Source: Dysgonomonas sp. 521
GTDB lineage: Bacteria > Bacteroidota > Bacteroidia > Bacteroidales > Dysgonomonadaceae
Length of the DNA: 64,000 nucleotides
Direction: 5' to 3'
Assembly (NCBI RefSeq): GCF_010501055.1
Contig: NZ_QVMO01000021.1
Coordinates: 1 to 64,000, forward strand
The notes below the pieces were generated by a model. That model was not told where the DNA came from, ran no database searches, and was given only the letters and a program-made list of their open reading frames with translations. Positions 1-7,849 of this stretch are shown here, piece after piece (positions within the stretch are counted from its first letter, which is position 1; each line of letters opens with the position of its first letter). The translations under genes and the position numbers were made by a program.

Positions 1-90
1 AAGGACACCCTTGCTCAAGGCTAGACACTTCCCGTTGTTAGGGCGTGTGAGGGACTTGCACCCATTAGAATACACCCATGCTGGGCGAAC
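1..90 (-). mobile_element. Group IIC intron, 5' end of domain I (cut by window edge)
   Basis: Read on the minus strand from position 90, the sequence begins GTTCGCCCAGCATGGGTG, continues with GGGTGCAAGTCCC, and then has TAGCCTTGAGCAAGGGTGTCC. This order matches domain I of bacterial group IIC introns of the Oceanobacillus iheyensis type (known start GUGUGCCCGGCAUGGGUG, then GGGUGAGAGUCCC, then CCUAACGCAAGGGUGUCC). The first five bases are GTTCG, a departure from the GUGYG consensus. The rest of the ribozyme and any maturase/reverse transcriptase lie outside the window to the left. The intron sits one base after a terminator T-run, the site preference known for class C introns. Whether it is full length cannot be seen. 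Confidence 0.8.
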
Positions 91-91
91 T

Positions 92-120
92 AAAAAAAGC
101 AGTAAGGTATCCTACTGCTT
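92..120 (-). terminator. Rho-independent terminator, target of the group IIC intron
   Basis: On the minus strand the stem AAGCAGTAGG / CCTTACTGCTT, with one bulged base and a 3-nt loop, is followed by five more T residues. It would end leftward transcription from the ECF sigma unit. The intron starts at position 90, directly downstream on the same strand. Confidence 0.7.
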
Positions 121-122
121 TA

Positions 123-304
123 GAAACTGTTTAAATTTTATACGAATATTTTATTATACCTTTTTCTTCGTTCATTTTTAGTCTGTTTTCGGCTGTTTTT
201 TCCTTTCTCTCAACTCAAATAGCCCGCTATTATCGTTTCGAGGAAGAAAAAAGCATCTCTAAAACATCTCTAAAAATTGGAACGAATAAAATTTAAACAG
301 TTTC
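123..304. repeat. MITE-like element, copy A (TSD TTA)
   Basis: A 182-bp element with matching terminal inverted repeats GAAACTGTTTAAATTTTAT, bounded by TTA at 120-122 and TTA at 305-307. The centre carries a palindrome AATAGC-CC-GCTATT. It contains no ORF. The right-hand TTA duplication is the complement of the stop codon of the ECF sigma gene, so the insertion abuts that gene exactly. Relatives lie at 1364-1389, 2205-2399 and 7624-7816. Confidence 0.8.
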
Positions 305-874
305 TTAATCTCCAAGTAATTCTTCGTACAGGCTCTGTAACCGTTCGCGCAAATGAAGTACGGCATAACGTTTTCGCGAAATAAGCGTATTTACCGTAAT
401 ACCTGTAGCTTCGGCGATCTCCTTAAACGAGAACCCCTCCAGTTCGTTCAGTTCGAAAACCTCACGCTGTTCTTCAGGCAGTTCCGACAGAGCCACTTCC
501 AGTTCATCCCAGATCAAAGTGCGGAGGTATTCTGTTTCGGGAGAAGAGTCTTTATCCAGCATCAGGCTCGACACTTCTTCCAGAAATATATCCTCGCCGT
601 CCTGAGTGGTCACATAGGGCATTTCCACCTCCCTGTGTTTGCGGCTACGGTCTATTATCTGATTATTTGCAACAGAATACAACCAAGCGGAAACCTGCTC
701 GATGGGTTTCTCTATCAGGTCAACTTTAGACAGCTGGTAAAAGACATTCTGCAAAATATCTTCGCTATCTTCTTTCGACAAGACCCGTTTAGTTATATAG
801 TTTTTCAGCTGCGAACGGTATTTATTGAAAATATCGGTTACACTCTGCTGCTCTTTAGCTAAATCTTTAGTCAT
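305..874 (-). CDS. ECF-type RNA polymerase sigma factor
   Basis: The 189-aa product has the two-domain layout of sigma-70 family ECF factors. Region 2 spans roughly residues 15-80, with EDSEDILQNVF and WLYSVANNQIIDRSRK covering the core-binding and -10-recognition parts. Region 4 spans roughly 125-185, with LPEEQREVFELNELEGFSF and the helix-turn-helix FKEIAEATGITVNTLISRKR. It should direct RNA polymerase to a small regulon. The start ATG overlaps the stop of the upstream membrane-protein gene (ATGA arrangement), so the two are probably translationally coupled. No classical zinc-binding anti-sigma gene is adjacent; the coupled membrane protein is the obvious candidate partner, which is inference. 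The stop codon is formed by the target duplication of a MITE-like element. Confidence 0.9.
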   Translation of the reverse strand: MTKDLAKEQQSVTDIFNKYRSQLKNYITKRVLSKEDSEDILQNVFYQLSKVDLIEKPIEQVSAWLYSVANNQIIDRSRKHREVEMPYVTTQDGEDIFLEEVSSLMLDKDSSPETEYLRTLIWDELEVALSELPEEQREVFELNELEGFSFKEIAEATGITVNTLISRKRYAVLHLRERLQSLYEELLGD

Positions 875-1281
875 TTATTTGTGTCGTTATCCTCAGCTGT
901 TCCAAAATCGGGCCTGCTGTTTCTTCTGTCAAAAAAGTTATCCTTAAAGTCCTTACTATCCTTCATGTGCTGGCGGATATACTCACGCCTTTCGCTCAAC
1001 GGCATATCTTTCATTTTATCCCTTAGCGCATGCCAGTAACGAAAGTCCTTGTCCTGCTTGCGGTGTGAATGCCGCCCGAATTTACCGAACCGCCCAAAGC
1101 CGCCCAGCAGCAACCGGCTTAGCACCATCAAACCCGCGGCTTGCCAGTAGTTTATTGTAGTCCATCCTATTATCGATGGTATCAACGCGTTCCAAAGCAA
1201 CATAACAATGGCTATACATGCCGCGAATACAGCAAGGAATATAAATACGCCTAAGAATTTTTTCGGTCTGAAATTTTTCAT
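871..1281 (-). CDS. Small membrane protein coupled to ECF sigma factor
   Basis: I chose the start at 1281, giving 136 aa beginning MKNFRPKKFLGVFIFLAVF. The alternative ATG at 1335 lies at the edge of a strong hairpin and would add an unusual charged leader. Two hydrophobic segments (roughly residues 8-32 and 45-65) precede a basic linker GGFGRFGKFGRHSHRK and a charged cytoplasmic-looking tail with YWHALRDKMKDMPLSERREYI. Its stop codon overlaps the sigma-factor start. The layout (membrane anchor plus soluble charged domain, co-translated with an ECF sigma) would suit a sigma regulator, but I recognise no anti-sigma family motif. Function unknown. Confidence 0.7.
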   Translation of the reverse strand: MKNFRPKKFLGVFIFLAVFAACIAIVMLLWNALIPSIIGWTTINYWQAAGLMVLSRLLLGGFGRFGKFGRHSHRKQDKDFRYWHALRDKMKDMPLSERREYIRQHMKDSKDFKDNFFDRRNSRPDFGTAEDNDTNK

Positions 1282-1307
1282 TTTATTTAATTTTTTGTTT
1301 TTCTTAT

Positions 1308-1332
1308 CACGGGCAGGTAGAGCCTGCCCGTG
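1308..1332. other. Strong hairpin upstream of the membrane-protein gene
   Basis: A perfect 10-bp stem CACGGGCAGG / CCTGCCCGTG encloses a 5-nt loop. On the minus strand it falls in the leader of the membrane protein-sigma unit, 27 nt upstream of the chosen start. On the plus strand it is followed by a T-rich run, so it could terminate rightward transcription. It is the main reason to reject the longer ORF start at 1335. Confidence 0.5.
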
Positions 1333-1363
1333 CATTTTTTTACTTTTTATTTATCTTTTGATA

Positions 1364-1389
1364 GAAACTGTTCAAATTTAAACAGTTTC
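1364..1389. repeat. Minimal 26-bp MITE relic (two ends only)
   Basis: GAAACTG and CAGTTTC, the same ends as copy A, are joined by only 12 bp, forming a near-perfect palindrome flanked by ATA at 1361-1363 and ATA at 1390-1392. It looks like an internally deleted member of the same family. Its right edge supplies two of the three bases of the stop codon of the 36-aa peptide ORF at 1388-1498. Confidence 0.6.
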
Positions 1390-1498
1390 ATAATATTACA
1401 CTGAAATACAAGTGCAGTATGCTTACTGCTGCCAATATTAATGACGCGATTATTATTACTACAGGAGTAATTGTTTTACTAACATCTCTCTTTTCCAT
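1388..1498 (-). CDS. Putative 36-aa single-span membrane peptide
   Basis: The minus-strand ORF starts MEKRDVSKTITPVVIIIAS and ends HLYFSVIL. It has a short charged N-terminus and one continuous hydrophobic helix covering most of the peptide. It sits 106 bp upstream of the small membrane-protein gene and has the same orientation, so it may be the first cistron of the sigma-factor unit. The stop codon overlaps a MITE relic, so the original C-terminus may have differed. The composition resembles small bacterial membrane peptides, but no family is recognised and no clear promoter was seen. Confidence 0.4.
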   Translation of the reverse strand: MEKRDVSKTITPVVIIIASLILAAVSILHLYFSVIL

Positions 1499-1559
1499 TT
1501 TCTTATTATTTATGCGGATCAGCAGATGGATTTGTTTAATATAGTCGTTCTTTTATTTT

Positions 1560-2201
1560 TTACATAAAGGCTATCCTAGGCTAAATACTTTAGTCGTAGC
1601 TCTCTACTGCCGCGCCCTCCCGGGCTTGCCCCTTCTTTTGGCATTGCCCAAAAGAAGGCAAAAGGCTAGTGCTTTGTCCCTCGGCGACCCACCAACGGCT
1701 GGCCGGCTAAACGGGACGAAACTCGCCTGCGGCTCGGACAACATCCCGTTTCACGCCGACTGCGCCGGGTGGGTGCCCCGCCTGCGGAACAGATGCACGG
1801 AGTCGCAACGCAACGTCAAGACAGAGGATAGACCCTGCAAATCAGGCGTCAGCCAGCGCCGTTAGCAAGCGTACGGGGCACCCACCCGGTGCAGGCGGCG
1901 TAGAATGAAGTGCGGGCGCTTTTAAACATCGTCTGCCAATTATCGCAATGATGAATCTTTCATCACTTCATTCAGCCGGCAAACCGATAGTGGGTCGTAC
2001 GGCGAAGCGGGGCGCAATGCCTTTTTGCTTACTTTTGGAGCTTCGGCCAAAAGTAAGGTAAGCAATCTGTGATTGCGCGCAGATAGTAAATTAAAGAACG
2101 ATTATATTAAACAAATTCAATTACTGATTAGTATTATTTATCTCTTTATACCCAGTGAAGTATACTTCTGTTATTTATGACGAATGAGCCGGAATTATAT
2201 T
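1560..2201. other. GC-rich non-coding repeat region
   Basis: This stretch is visibly richer in G+C than its surroundings and has no convincing gene. It holds a CTTCTTTTGGCATTGCCCAAAAGAAG palindrome near 1632 (written here only to mark the arms CTTCTTTTGG / CCAAAAGAAG). A perfect 16-nt inverted repeat lies at 1765-1780 and 1874-1889. The segment 2022-2100, whose arms are TTACTTTTGG / CCAAAAGTAA, recurs inverted at 4389-4468. It reads as one or more interspersed palindromic repeats. Confidence 0.6.
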
Positions 2202-2204
2202 TTA

Positions 2205-2399
2205 GAGCCTGTTTAAATTTTAGCGAAAATTTTTATTACAGGTTCGGGTCAATAGTTCTTAGCAATTTTTTTATGCTCTTTTTAGATGTATTTCACCCTT
2301 TTTACTCTTGGTTTAGCCCGCTAAACCGGCTAGCAAAAAGGATAAAATACATCTAAAAATAGCTATAAAAAAGATTTGCTATAAAATTTAAACAGACTC
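2205..2399. repeat. MITE-like element, copy B (TSD TTA)
   Basis: A 195-bp element with ends GAGCCTGTTTAAATTTTA and its complement, flanked by TTA at 2202-2204 and 2400-2402. The central palindrome reads TTTAGC-CC-GCTAAA. It is almost the reverse complement of copy C at 7624-7816. No coding capacity. Confidence 0.85.
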
Positions 2400-2524
2400 T
2401 TAAAATAACCTGTAATTTTGAACAAGAATATATACCGGACTGTTAATCAATAAAATAATTAAATAAACAATAAACTTTTGCAATAAGGCATATGTCATCA
2501 GTGATATATTCCAACCAATATAAT

Positions 2525-2532
2525 TACTTTTG
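2525..2532 (+). promoter_or_regulatory. -7 box TACTTTTG
   Basis: Matches the Bacteroidota TAnnTTTG consensus 21 bp upstream of the start at 2554. No good -33 TTTG is seen at the usual spacing. Confidence 0.4.
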
Positions 2533-2553
2533 ACGTCCAAAATATAATAAGGA

Positions 2554-3492
2554 ATGAAAAAAATAGTATTAATATTCTCTGTGGTTTTACTCTCGGCCAC
2601 AACCTTTGCTCAAAAAAAGAACAAACAGAATGTCAATATTTTACCCTACGACAGCCTGACAAATTTCCTGGGTAAAGATGTACAACAATATACAGGGCAG
2701 GAATTATTTCTGAAAGGCTTGGACAAGTCGTCCCAAAAATATGGCTACAGTGGGTTTATACTTAAATATAAAAAGGATGATGACATACTGAACGATGAGA
2801 AAAACATATACAAGCCGAATGACAATTATAACTCGCGATACGAAGATGTGGCAGGAAAATATTTTCAGGTACTGGAAGTAATCAGGCATCCCAAAGCAAA
2901 AACGAATGCCGGGGATTACGGAGATGAGTATTATCTGAAACTTCAGGAGAAAGCAAGCGGTGATATTTTATATTATAAATACAATGCCGATGCCGAATAT
3001 ACATTCCCGTTTATCGTCACAGGCTTTTTCGTGAAACAAAAACAATTGCAGGCTGGTAAAGAATATGTTATCTCTGACGACATACTCAAATTTTCCAGAA
3101 ATCTGGCTACGGGAAAAGCGCTTACCTTCACAACCGGACAGACATGGAAGTGTACCGACCTGACAATGGATAATACAAACAACGAATTATCCCTGATCTT
3201 ACAGAACAAAGGCGGTGTAAAAACAGCAATCCCCTACTCCCTGCTGGATAATAACGAAGGGATTAAGAAAATATATACAGCAGCGGAAGCCGCCACGCTG
3301 ACAAAAAAATATAACGCTAACAACTTCCGCCGTATCCTGCAAAATAAAATCAGGGTAGGAATGACTAAAGATATGACCCTGCTGGCATGGGGAGAGCCTA
3401 CCGAGAAAAAGCAAAACGGCAACACCGAACAATGGGTATACCCTGCCGGATTGTTAAACTTCAGAGGGGATAAAATAGTAAGTACAAAGTAA
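2554..3492 (+). CDS. Secreted hypothetical protein with BamE-like C-terminus
   Basis: The 312-aa product has a clear type I signal peptide (MKKIVLIFSVVLLSATTFAQ) and no lipobox. The middle contains beta-rich sequence without a domain I recognise. The last ~55 residues (ILQNKIRVGMTKDMTLLAWGEP ... QWVYPAGLLNFRGDKIVS, quoted as two short pieces) follow the pattern of SmpA/OmlA (BamE)-like domains: an I-x-x-GMT turn, a helix ending in WG.P, then W-Y and a final strand. It is therefore probably periplasmic or outer-membrane associated. It is monocistronic: copy B of the MITE lies upstream and a convergent gene downstream. Function unknown. Confidence 0.75.
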   Translation: MKKIVLIFSVVLLSATTFAQKKNKQNVNILPYDSLTNFLGKDVQQYTGQELFLKGLDKSSQKYGYSGFILKYKKDDDILNDEKNIYKPNDNYNSRYEDVAGKYFQVLEVIRHPKAKTNAGDYGDEYYLKLQEKASGDILYYKYNADAEYTFPFIVTGFFVKQKQLQAGKEYVISDDILKFSRNLATGKALTFTTGQTWKCTDLTMDNTNNELSLILQNKGGVKTAIPYSLLDNNEGIKKIYTAAEAATLTKKYNANNFRRILQNKIRVGMTKDMTLLAWGEPTEKKQNGNTEQWVYPAGLLNFRGDKIVSTK

Positions 3493-3518
3493 GCTTAAGA
3501 AGCTGTTTGAATTATATT

Positions 3519-4343
3519 TTATCCTATCACCAACGAAGTCATACTTAAAGAACCGGCTATGACCTTGTCATTGAAGAATTTTACCTCTTCATCTTTTCCC
3601 TGCAAAGCCAAGACATAAAGCAGCGGGATATAATGTTCGGGTGTAGGAATGGCTAAGCGTGCCGAATTGTGGATATGATTATAGTCAATCAAAGCGGAAT
3701 GCTCCCGGTTCTGTATCCTTTCTTTAAACACATCATTCAGCTCAAAAGCCCAGTCATAACCGTATTCCGCGTTGAAGTCATCATTTTCGACCCGTACCAT
3801 CCTGAGGTTATGAATCATATTGCCACTACCGATTATCAAAACGCCTTTAGTACGAAGGAAAGACAACTGGCGGGCAAGCTGGTAATGATACCGGGCATCC
3901 TTAGAATAGTCGATACTAAGCTGCACCACCGGAATATCGGCATAAGGATAAATATGCTTCAATACACTCCATGTTCCATGATCCAATCCCCAGTCGTAGT
4001 CGGGCTTAACATCCTGGACGCGCTCGGCTACCATATCCGACAATCCGGAAGATCCCGGGGCGGGGTATTGCTGGGCATACAGTTCTTTAGGGAATCCGTA
4101 AAAGTCATGGATCGTCTTTGGTTTTTCCATCGCGGTAACAAAAGTACCTTTGGTTTCCCAATGCGCCGAAACGCATAAAATAGCTTGTGGCCTTGGCAAC
4201 CCTGCTCCCAAGGCACTCCATGCACGTACAAACTCATTGTTTTCTATCGCGTTCATGGGCGTACCATGTCCGGCAAATATTACCGGCATCGGAGGCGTAT
4301 CGCTGAATGCCTTCGCCTGTTTATGTAAATCGTTTAATGTCAT
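3519..4343 (-). CDS. ygiD: 4,5-DOPA extradiol dioxygenase-like protein (YgiD/LigB family)
   Basis: The 274-aa product matches the single-domain class III extradiol dioxygenases in length. It shows the conserved metal-site blocks FAGHGTPMNAIE (His26), CVSAHWET (His61), GSGNMIHNL, and a late PTPEHYIPLLYVLA. Characterised relatives (E. coli YgiD, plant DODA) open the ring of L-DOPA, but the physiological substrate in Bacteroidota is unclear. It is cytoplasmic, with no signal peptide. Degenerate MITE ends lie on both sides (near 3499 and ending at 4382), so the gene may have been caught between two elements. Confidence 0.9.
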   Translation of the reverse strand: MTLNDLHKQAKAFSDTPPMPVIFAGHGTPMNAIENNEFVRAWSALGAGLPRPQAILCVSAHWETKGTFVTAMEKPKTIHDFYGFPKELYAQQYPAPGSSGLSDMVAERVQDVKPDYDWGLDHGTWSVLKHIYPYADIPVVQLSIDYSKDARYHYQLARQLSFLRTKGVLIIGSGNMIHNLRMVRVENDDFNAEYGYDWAFELNDVFKERIQNREHSALIDYNHIHNSARLAIPTPEHYIPLLYVLALQGKDEEVKFFNDKVIAGSLSMTSLVIG

Positions 4344-4385
4344 CGTTGTAATATATAGATATATTTAAATTTAAACAGACTCTTA

Positions 4386-4740
4386 AAACGTTGGATTATT
4401 TTCTATCTGCGCGCAATCACAGATTGTATGCCTTACTTTTGTCCGAAGCTCCAAAAGTAAGCAAAAAAACAACATATATCTTATTTATGCGAATCAGGGG
4501 TTTAAAGCAGTTCAACTCCTGCCTGAAAGGCAGAATCTTCATAACCGTATGCAAGCGTAGCGTAGCTTACGGAGCAAGGGGCAACTACACCCCCTGCCCG
4601 AAGCGGCAGGACACACAGTTTGTCCTGTCTTTCAGACAGCTGGTATTGCTCATCCTTTTTCCGCAGGTCGATGACCCGCGCTTATGAAGATTTGGCTTTT
4701 CAAGCCTTTTCTCAAATCCTGATTGGCATAATTATTTAAA
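4386..4740. repeat. Intergenic palindromic repeat regions
   Basis: Two repeats occupy this gap. Segment 4389-4468 is an inverted copy of 2022-2100. Segment 4487-4729 is a separate element with ends ATGCGAATCAGG and CCTGATTGGCAT and internal hairpins based on CTGAAAGGCAG, GGCAGGACA/TGTCCTG and similar arms. The 98-aa ORF across it shows no protein-like features. The remaining ~70 bp before the AsmA gene is AT-rich and empty. Confidence 0.65.
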
Positions 4741-4808
4741 AATCAAACCAATAACATTCTATTTTATATAATGTATAATATTTATGGCATGGAATACGAC
4801 ACTCTCTT

Positions 4809-7469
4809 TTATTCGTTACCGGTCCCTTCCAGCTTTTTAGCCTGTTCTTCGGCTTTATCTTTCAGGTTTTGTCCCTGTTTTTTGGCTTCATCCACCAATT
4901 TCTTTCCGGCTGCCTCTGCTGCTTTTTTGGCAAGCGGATTGCTTCCCGCTTTTTCAACCAGAGCCTGTGATTGTTTCTCGGCTTCCGCTACCAGTTTTGT
5001 TGCGGCAGCATCGGCTTCCGTACGTATTTTCTCTATCTGTTTCGCCTTTTCTTCCGATACTTTTGCAGAAACGTCCGCGCCTTTTTCGCCTCCCAGCAAT
5101 TCGTTCACAACAGAAGCTGCAGCTCCTGACGCCAGAGCTTTGGTATCCACTCCTATCTTAGGGCTTGCAAATGTACCGCCGATAGTGATAGGTACGGCAC
5201 TCACATAATTATTTGCCATAGATTTGGGAAGGGTTACAGTTCCTTTATAGTCGATACTTTGGTCTAGTCCGGTAGAGCCTTCCAACTTCATAACGCCACC
5301 ATCGCCGAAGTTTACATTAAACGGTTTTGTATTCAGCTTACCATTATTGATAGAAAACGGTAAGTTCAGGTCTTTGGTAGAGAAAGACTTTAACGCATCT
5401 GTTTTCAGCGCAGAAGACAAAGATGTTAATGCCTCTACTCCTTCTATTTTTACATCGCTGGTCTGTAGTGCCCCGCTACCTGTCAGTCCGGCAAGTGTCT
5501 GCATGATCGTTTGGCCTAGCGAAGTATTGAATTTCAGGTTCATAGAGTATGTTCCTGCAAGTTTTTCGAAGATAGGAGCAAATTTTTGTATCGATTCTAC
5601 AGACTTGAACGTCTCGGCAAAGGAGACTTTCGACAGAGCCAAATCAAAATCGACTTTCGCATGCTGCGGATCAGACGTATTATATGTCCCGCTCACTTTG
5701 CAAGAACCGCCCAGAGCGTTAGCCCCTACATTATTGAGGGTAAGTATACCGTTGCGCACGGTCATATTCCCTGCCATATTGGTTATATTCATTTTACCAT
5801 ATACAATCTGGTTAAGGGCTGCATTAAGGGTAAAATCAATGTTCTTCGGTATAATAATATCTTCCGAAGTAGTCGTCTCTGTCTCTTCCGTACCCGCGGT
5901 TTCACTACTGATAAAATCATTCGCGTTCAGGTAATTGGATTTTATATTCAACTGCCCTTTCAGGGTCTGGTCTTTCAGTGCGTAAGCAATAAAGTTTTCG
6001 AGGCGTCCGGTCGCCGAAAGGTCATTCTTTCCAATTTTTACATCCAATGACGAGAGGTTTACATAACGTGGCGAAAACTCAAGCCCTGCATTGTTGATGA
6101 GTACATCCTGCATATCCTGGGACTTGTAAACCATATTATTCAGATTAAGGCTCCCAGAGGCGGAAACATTCTCATACTGCTCTTTTTCGATGGCTGACAT
6201 ACGGGTAGCGATATTCAGATTGGCAGTAACCTTTCCGTTTAGTTCCGTACCTTTTTCCAACGGATATACTTCCTTAATCATACCCAAATCGATCGTTCCA
6301 TTCGCATGGGCTTTCAGGTTAGGGTCACTCATCGGGCTGGTTACGTTCAGGCTTCCGGCAAAAGGATTTCCTCCCAGGTTGAAGCTGAATTTGCTTATAT
6401 CTACAATCATATTGTCAAGCGAACCGCCCTTACTGTTGATAGCCATATCCACATTGATATTATTTACCGATTTTGGCAGCGATGGATATTGGAACATAGC
6501 GTCATTAACCGTAATCTTAACATCGAATGCCGGATAATTTTCGCCCTGCATCAGTCCTTTCACATAAGCATCGAGTTTGGCTGTACCCGAAGTTTTCACA
6601 TCTTTAAAGTCGGCCGTGTACATCGCAGGCAGCAGCGATAATATATCTTTGAACTGTGTATCCGGCGCATTCAGTTTCAGGTCGAATTCGAGGTCTTCAT
6701 AATTGTTGCCTATCATGGCAAAAGAACCGTCAACAGAGGCTTTTAGTTCGTTAAGCTGTAATTTACTTTCTTCAAAAACGAACTGCATCTTATCGAGGTT
6801 CGCATTAATAGAAGCATCAGCAATACCCTGTATTTTGGTCAGGTACGGTATACCATCCATTACAAATGTGATTTCACTGATCGTCGATTTCGTTTTCAAC
6901 GTGGTTTCGCTTGCCGAAAAGTCTCCGGTCAACTCACCGTTCCATTTATTCAGCGTCACTTTCATATTCGTAGAATCGTTCTGGTAAACGATATTACAAT
7001 CGTTTACAGAAATCTTATTCAGGTTCAGGTTAAATGCCGAACTGCCGCTTTCCGGTTCTGTCGTAGCAGTTGAATCGGCTTTCATTATGTCCCAGTTAGC
7101 ACGCCCGTCGGCTAATACTTTAGCCAATACGGATGCCCTGTCCAGATTGATTTTTGATATCTCGTATTCACTACCGAAAAGGCTCATCAGGTTGATAGTC
7201 ACACTGGCGGCTTTTGCCTGTAGAAGGGTATCTTTTTCAAAGTCGCCAACGCCCACTACAGAGGCATCATTGAGTGATAAAGTAGCATTGGGAAAATTGG
7301 AGAACAGATTCAATCCGAAGTCTTTGATATCAACAGTAGCATTCAGTTGCTCATTCGCCGCGTTCAGTACGGCAGTCTTAATTTTGTCTTTAAACAGAAA
7401 CGGGATAGAAATCATAGCTACCAGAATAATAACCAGAATAAGTCCCAGGATAGTTAAAATCTTTTTCAT
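4809..7469 (-). CDS. AsmA family outer-membrane biogenesis-type protein
   Basis: The 886-aa product starts with an N-terminal membrane anchor (roughly residues 5-25) followed by FKDKIKTAVLNAANEQLNA and DIKDFGLNLFSNFPNATLSL, typical of AsmA-like proteins. The rest is a long repetitive beta-structure of the kind proposed for bridge-like lipid-transport proteins, ending with an AsmA C-terminal segment (GSGALQTSDVKIEGVEAL, then LPFSINNGKLNTKPF and a VPITIGGTFASPKIGVD motif). The final ~100 residues are an Ala/Lys/Glu-rich predicted coiled coil that is not part of the core family. It is expected in the inner membrane facing the periplasm. It is monocistronic; MITE copy C lies upstream. Confidence 0.88.
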   Translation of the reverse strand: MKKILTILGLILVIILVAMISIPFLFKDKIKTAVLNAANEQLNATVDIKDFGLNLFSNFPNATLSLNDASVVGVGDFEKDTLLQAKAASVTINLMSLFGSEYEISKINLDRASVLAKVLADGRANWDIMKADSTATTEPESGSSAFNLNLNKISVNDCNIVYQNDSTNMKVTLNKWNGELTGDFSASETTLKTKSTISEITFVMDGIPYLTKIQGIADASINANLDKMQFVFEESKLQLNELKASVDGSFAMIGNNYEDLEFDLKLNAPDTQFKDILSLLPAMYTADFKDVKTSGTAKLDAYVKGLMQGENYPAFDVKITVNDAMFQYPSLPKSVNNINVDMAINSKGGSLDNMIVDISKFSFNLGGNPFAGSLNVTSPMSDPNLKAHANGTIDLGMIKEVYPLEKGTELNGKVTANLNIATRMSAIEKEQYENVSASGSLNLNNMVYKSQDMQDVLINNAGLEFSPRYVNLSSLDVKIGKNDLSATGRLENFIAYALKDQTLKGQLNIKSNYLNANDFISSETAGTEETETTTSEDIIIPKNIDFTLNAALNQIVYGKMNITNMAGNMTVRNGILTLNNVGANALGGSCKVSGTYNTSDPQHAKVDFDLALSKVSFAETFKSVESIQKFAPIFEKLAGTYSMNLKFNTSLGQTIMQTLAGLTGSGALQTSDVKIEGVEALTSLSSALKTDALKSFSTKDLNLPFSINNGKLNTKPFNVNFGDGGVMKLEGSTGLDQSIDYKGTVTLPKSMANNYVSAVPITIGGTFASPKIGVDTKALASGAAASVVNELLGGEKGADVSAKVSEEKAKQIEKIRTEADAAATKLVAEAEKQSQALVEKAGSNPLAKKAAEAAGKKLVDEAKKQGQNLKDKAEEQAKKLEGTGNE

Positions 7470-7623
7470 ACTTCTTACTTAGATTTTATAATTATGTGAT
7501 GTAATTTGTGTTTATATAATATATAACAGACTCTTTGTTAATTTATTATAAGTTGTGTTATGATAATCGTGGGAAAGTTACTACTTTTTTCCATGATTTA
7601 ACAAAAATCATTTAATTTATTAA

Positions 7624-7816
7624 GAGTCTGTTTAAATTTTATAGCAAATCTTTTTTATAGCTATTTTTAGATGGATTTTATCATTTTTGCTAGCAGGTTT
7701 AGCGGGCTAAACCAAGAGTAAAAAGGGGAAAAGACGCTAAAAGAGCATAAAAAAATTGCTAAGAACTATTGACCTGAACCTGTAATAAAAATTTTCGCTA
7801 AAATTTAAACAGGCTC
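7624..7816. repeat. MITE-like element, copy C (TSD TAA)
   Basis: A 193-bp element with ends GAGTCTGTTTAAATTTTAT and its complement, flanked by TAA at 7621-7623 and 7817-7819. It is near-identical to the reverse complement of copy B. The region between 7470 and 7620 is AT-rich with no gene. Confidence 0.85.
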
Positions 7817-7849
7817 TAAGAATCTTTCCGTTGAAAATTATGGGTCTAT

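Noticed and set aside
1..90. Possible tRNA (GGGTGCAAGTCCC looks like a T-arm region)
   Set aside because: No acceptor stem or anticodon arm can be formed, while the whole segment matches group IIC intron domain I in order.
1626..1865. 79-aa ORF in GC-rich DNA
   Set aside because: No domain or protein-like composition; it runs through long inverted repeats and is explained by local G+C content.
3499..4382. Composite transposon carrying ygiD between two MITE ends
   Set aside because: The left end is degenerate (GAAGCTGTTTGAATT) and the flanking triplets do not match (TAA versus TTA), so a single mobilised unit is not supported.
4391..4687. 98-aa ORF
   Set aside because: Spans two palindromic repeat elements; no conserved motif or promoter.
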